6,347 nucleotides of DNA, taken from positions 1 through 6,347 of the forward strand of contig CAJOOV010000231.1 in the NCBI GenBank assembly GCA_905236265.1, written 5' to 3'. A model generated the notes under the pieces. It saw nothing but the letters and a program-made list of their open reading frames with translations. It made no database searches and was not told where the DNA came from. Position 1 is the first letter of the stretch. Each line of letters opens with the position of its first letter. The stretch is from an uncultured Oscillospiraceae bacterium (lineage in GTDB: Bacteria; Bacillota; Clostridia; Oscillospirales; Oscillospiraceae). This document shows positions 5,430 through 6,347 of the stretch, one piece after another. A program made the position numbers and the translations under genes.

Positions 5430-6137
5430 TTAACAATTCTGCTCCTGTTTTTGCCGCTCAAGGCGCTCCCGCTCCGCCTGAGAGAGGCGGATATAATGGG
5501 CGGAGAGCTCCTGTGCGCTGCACAGACCGCCCCTGCGGCTCTGCTCCAGAGCGGCACGGGCAACACCCCATGCGGACTGGAAGCGCAGGTGGGGAGGCGC
5601 CAGCCGGACAGGGCATTGTACACCTTCCCCGTAATTATAACACAAACCCGCCCCATCGCCAATGATTATTTGCTCGGTTTTTCCGTCAATTTCCTGAAAC
5701 AGGTCGGCAAGGGAGATGGCACGATCCTCGCAAAGACGGGTCAGGGTGGTGCCGTCGGAGAAAAAGCGGGCATTATACACCTGTCCCCTTCTGGCATCCA
5801 TGGCGCAGAGGATCTCCCCTCCCATGTGGGCGGCCTGCCATGCCATGGCCTCCAGCGTGGACACCCCGCAGCAGGGCTTTCCGGTGCTCCATGCCAGCCC
5901 CTTGGCGGTGGACAGCCCGATGCGCAGCCCGGTAAAGGAGCCGGGGCCTGCTGCGCAGGCGATTACGTCCACCTGCTCCAGCGCAGCGCCGCAGTGCTTC
6001 AGCATCTGCTCACACATGGGGAGAATCGTCTGGGAATGGGTCAGGCCGCTGTTCTGGTAGCTCTGGGCAATCAGTGTCTCGTCCTGCGTCAGGCAGACAG
6101 ACGCCGCCTTTGCGCTGGTCTCAATGGCAAGTATCAT
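5430..6137 (-). CDS. tsaB: tRNA threonylcarbamoyladenosine biosynthesis protein TsaB
   Basis: A non-catalytic scaffold that pairs with TsaD, and with TsaE, to place threonylcarbamoyl on A37 of ANN-decoding tRNAs (t6A). The 235-residue length is normal. The ASKHA-fold signatures are ILAIETSAKAASVCL (2-16), GLTHSQTILP (31-40) and the highly conserved GPGSFTGLRIG (64-74), followed by STAKGLA. The C-terminal half is less conserved, as usual, and ends in a charged helix (SQAERERLERQKQEQNC). The ATG at 6137 is preferred over the TTG at 6140 because GAAGGGG lies five bases upstream. Its ATG overlaps the tsaE stop codon by one base (TGATG), so translational coupling is likely. It is followed by upp, not by the more usual rimI and tsaD. 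Confidence 0.95.
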   Translation of the reverse strand: MILAIETSAKAASVCLTQDETLIAQSYQNSGLTHSQTILPMCEQMLKHCGAALEQVDVIACAAGPGSFTGLRIGLSTAKGLAWSTGKPCCGVSTLEAMAWQAAHMGGEILCAMDARRGQVYNARFFSDGTTLTRLCEDRAISLADLFQEIDGKTEQIIIGDGAGLCYNYGEGVQCPVRLAPPHLRFQSAWGVARAALEQSRRGGLCSAQELSAHYIRLSQAERERLERQKQEQNC

Positions 6138-6347
6138 CAAAGCCCCTTCACCCCCGTGATTGTGATTATCCGCTGCGTGTCCGACGCACCCCGGCGCAAA
6201 TCCACCCGCACCGTGTGCTCATCCCACAGCTCCTGCGCCCGCTCGCTCCATTCCACGGCGCACACGCCGCCCCGGCGGATATAGTCCTCCCAGCCGATGT
6301 CGTACAGGTCATCCCCGCACTCCAGCCGGTATAGGTCAAAGTGAAAC
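6137..6347 (-). CDS. tsaE: tRNA threonylcarbamoyladenosine biosynthesis ATPase TsaE, C-terminal 69 residues, runs off right edge
   Basis: The 3' end of the ATPase that binds the TsaB-TsaD dimer and drives turnover of the t6A-forming complex. The visible part begins within HFDLYRL, a TsaE signature strand. It continues through a DLYDIGWEDYI segment and VCAVEWSER (28-36), matching the family's 'ViEWaer' motif. A short strand-rich end (RIITITG) closes the protein. The P-loop lies upstream, outside the window, so intactness cannot be judged. The stop codon (6137-6139) shares one base with the tsaB start, the classic tsaE-tsaB arrangement. Confidence 0.93.
   Translation of the reverse strand, partial: FHFDLYRLECGDDLYDIGWEDYIRRGGVCAVEWSERAQELWDEHTVRVDLRRGASDTQRIITITGVKGL

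Noticed and set aside
4839..6284. A 481-codon plus-strand reading frame opposite upp and tsaB
   Set aside because: It lies antisense to two confidently identified genes, has no recognisable domain or ribosome site, and its composition is typical of a high-GC antisense shadow.

Overview
The window is chromosomal DNA from a moderately GC-rich Gram-positive bacterium. It is most likely a gut-type Clostridia of the Oscillospiraceae/Ruminococcaceae kind (Flavonifractor, Oscillibacter and their relatives). This placement is an inference from four things: strong AGGAGG-type ribosome sites with sigma-A promoters, a GH3 enzyme that begins with its C-terminal-type domain, a PF06541 membrane protein, and short intergenic palindromes of the CAGTCAC-TTC-GTGACAG kind. 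No rRNA, tRNA, mobile element or CRISPR array is visible.

Layout from left to right. A family 3 glycoside hydrolase starts at 533 on the minus strand and runs off the left edge. It has its own near-consensus promoter, whose -35 box overlaps the stop codon of the next gene upstream. That gene (598-1530, minus) encodes a PF06541 ('CmpB-like') membrane protein with a long cytoplasmic helical tail. A divergent promoter region (about 1560-1690) separates it from a plus-strand HerA/YjgR-like P-loop ATPase (1693-3285). A strong 14-bp terminator hairpin follows the ATPase. Next comes a short non-coding stretch (3286-3543) of repeated palindromes, then a minus-strand membrane-anchored C39-like cysteine peptidase (3544-4572) with its own extended -10 promoter.

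On the right is a minus-strand operon: tsaE (only its 3' end is in the window), tsaB and upp, ending in a long imperfect terminator at 4705-4770. TsaE and TsaB belong to the machinery that makes the universal tRNA modification t6A; upp salvages uracil. The tsaE stop and tsaB start overlap by one base, and upp follows tsaB after 15 bases. The rimI and tsaD genes that often follow tsaB are absent from this position.

Most of the window is ordinary housekeeping and single-gene content. I do not see a convincing new multi-gene system. The points most worth a second look are the tsaE-tsaB-upp linkage, the orphan HerA-like ATPase with its coiled, basic tail, the repeat cluster at 3393-3540, and the G-rich spacer in the divergent promoter. 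Several long reading frames opposite the real genes are by-products of high GC.
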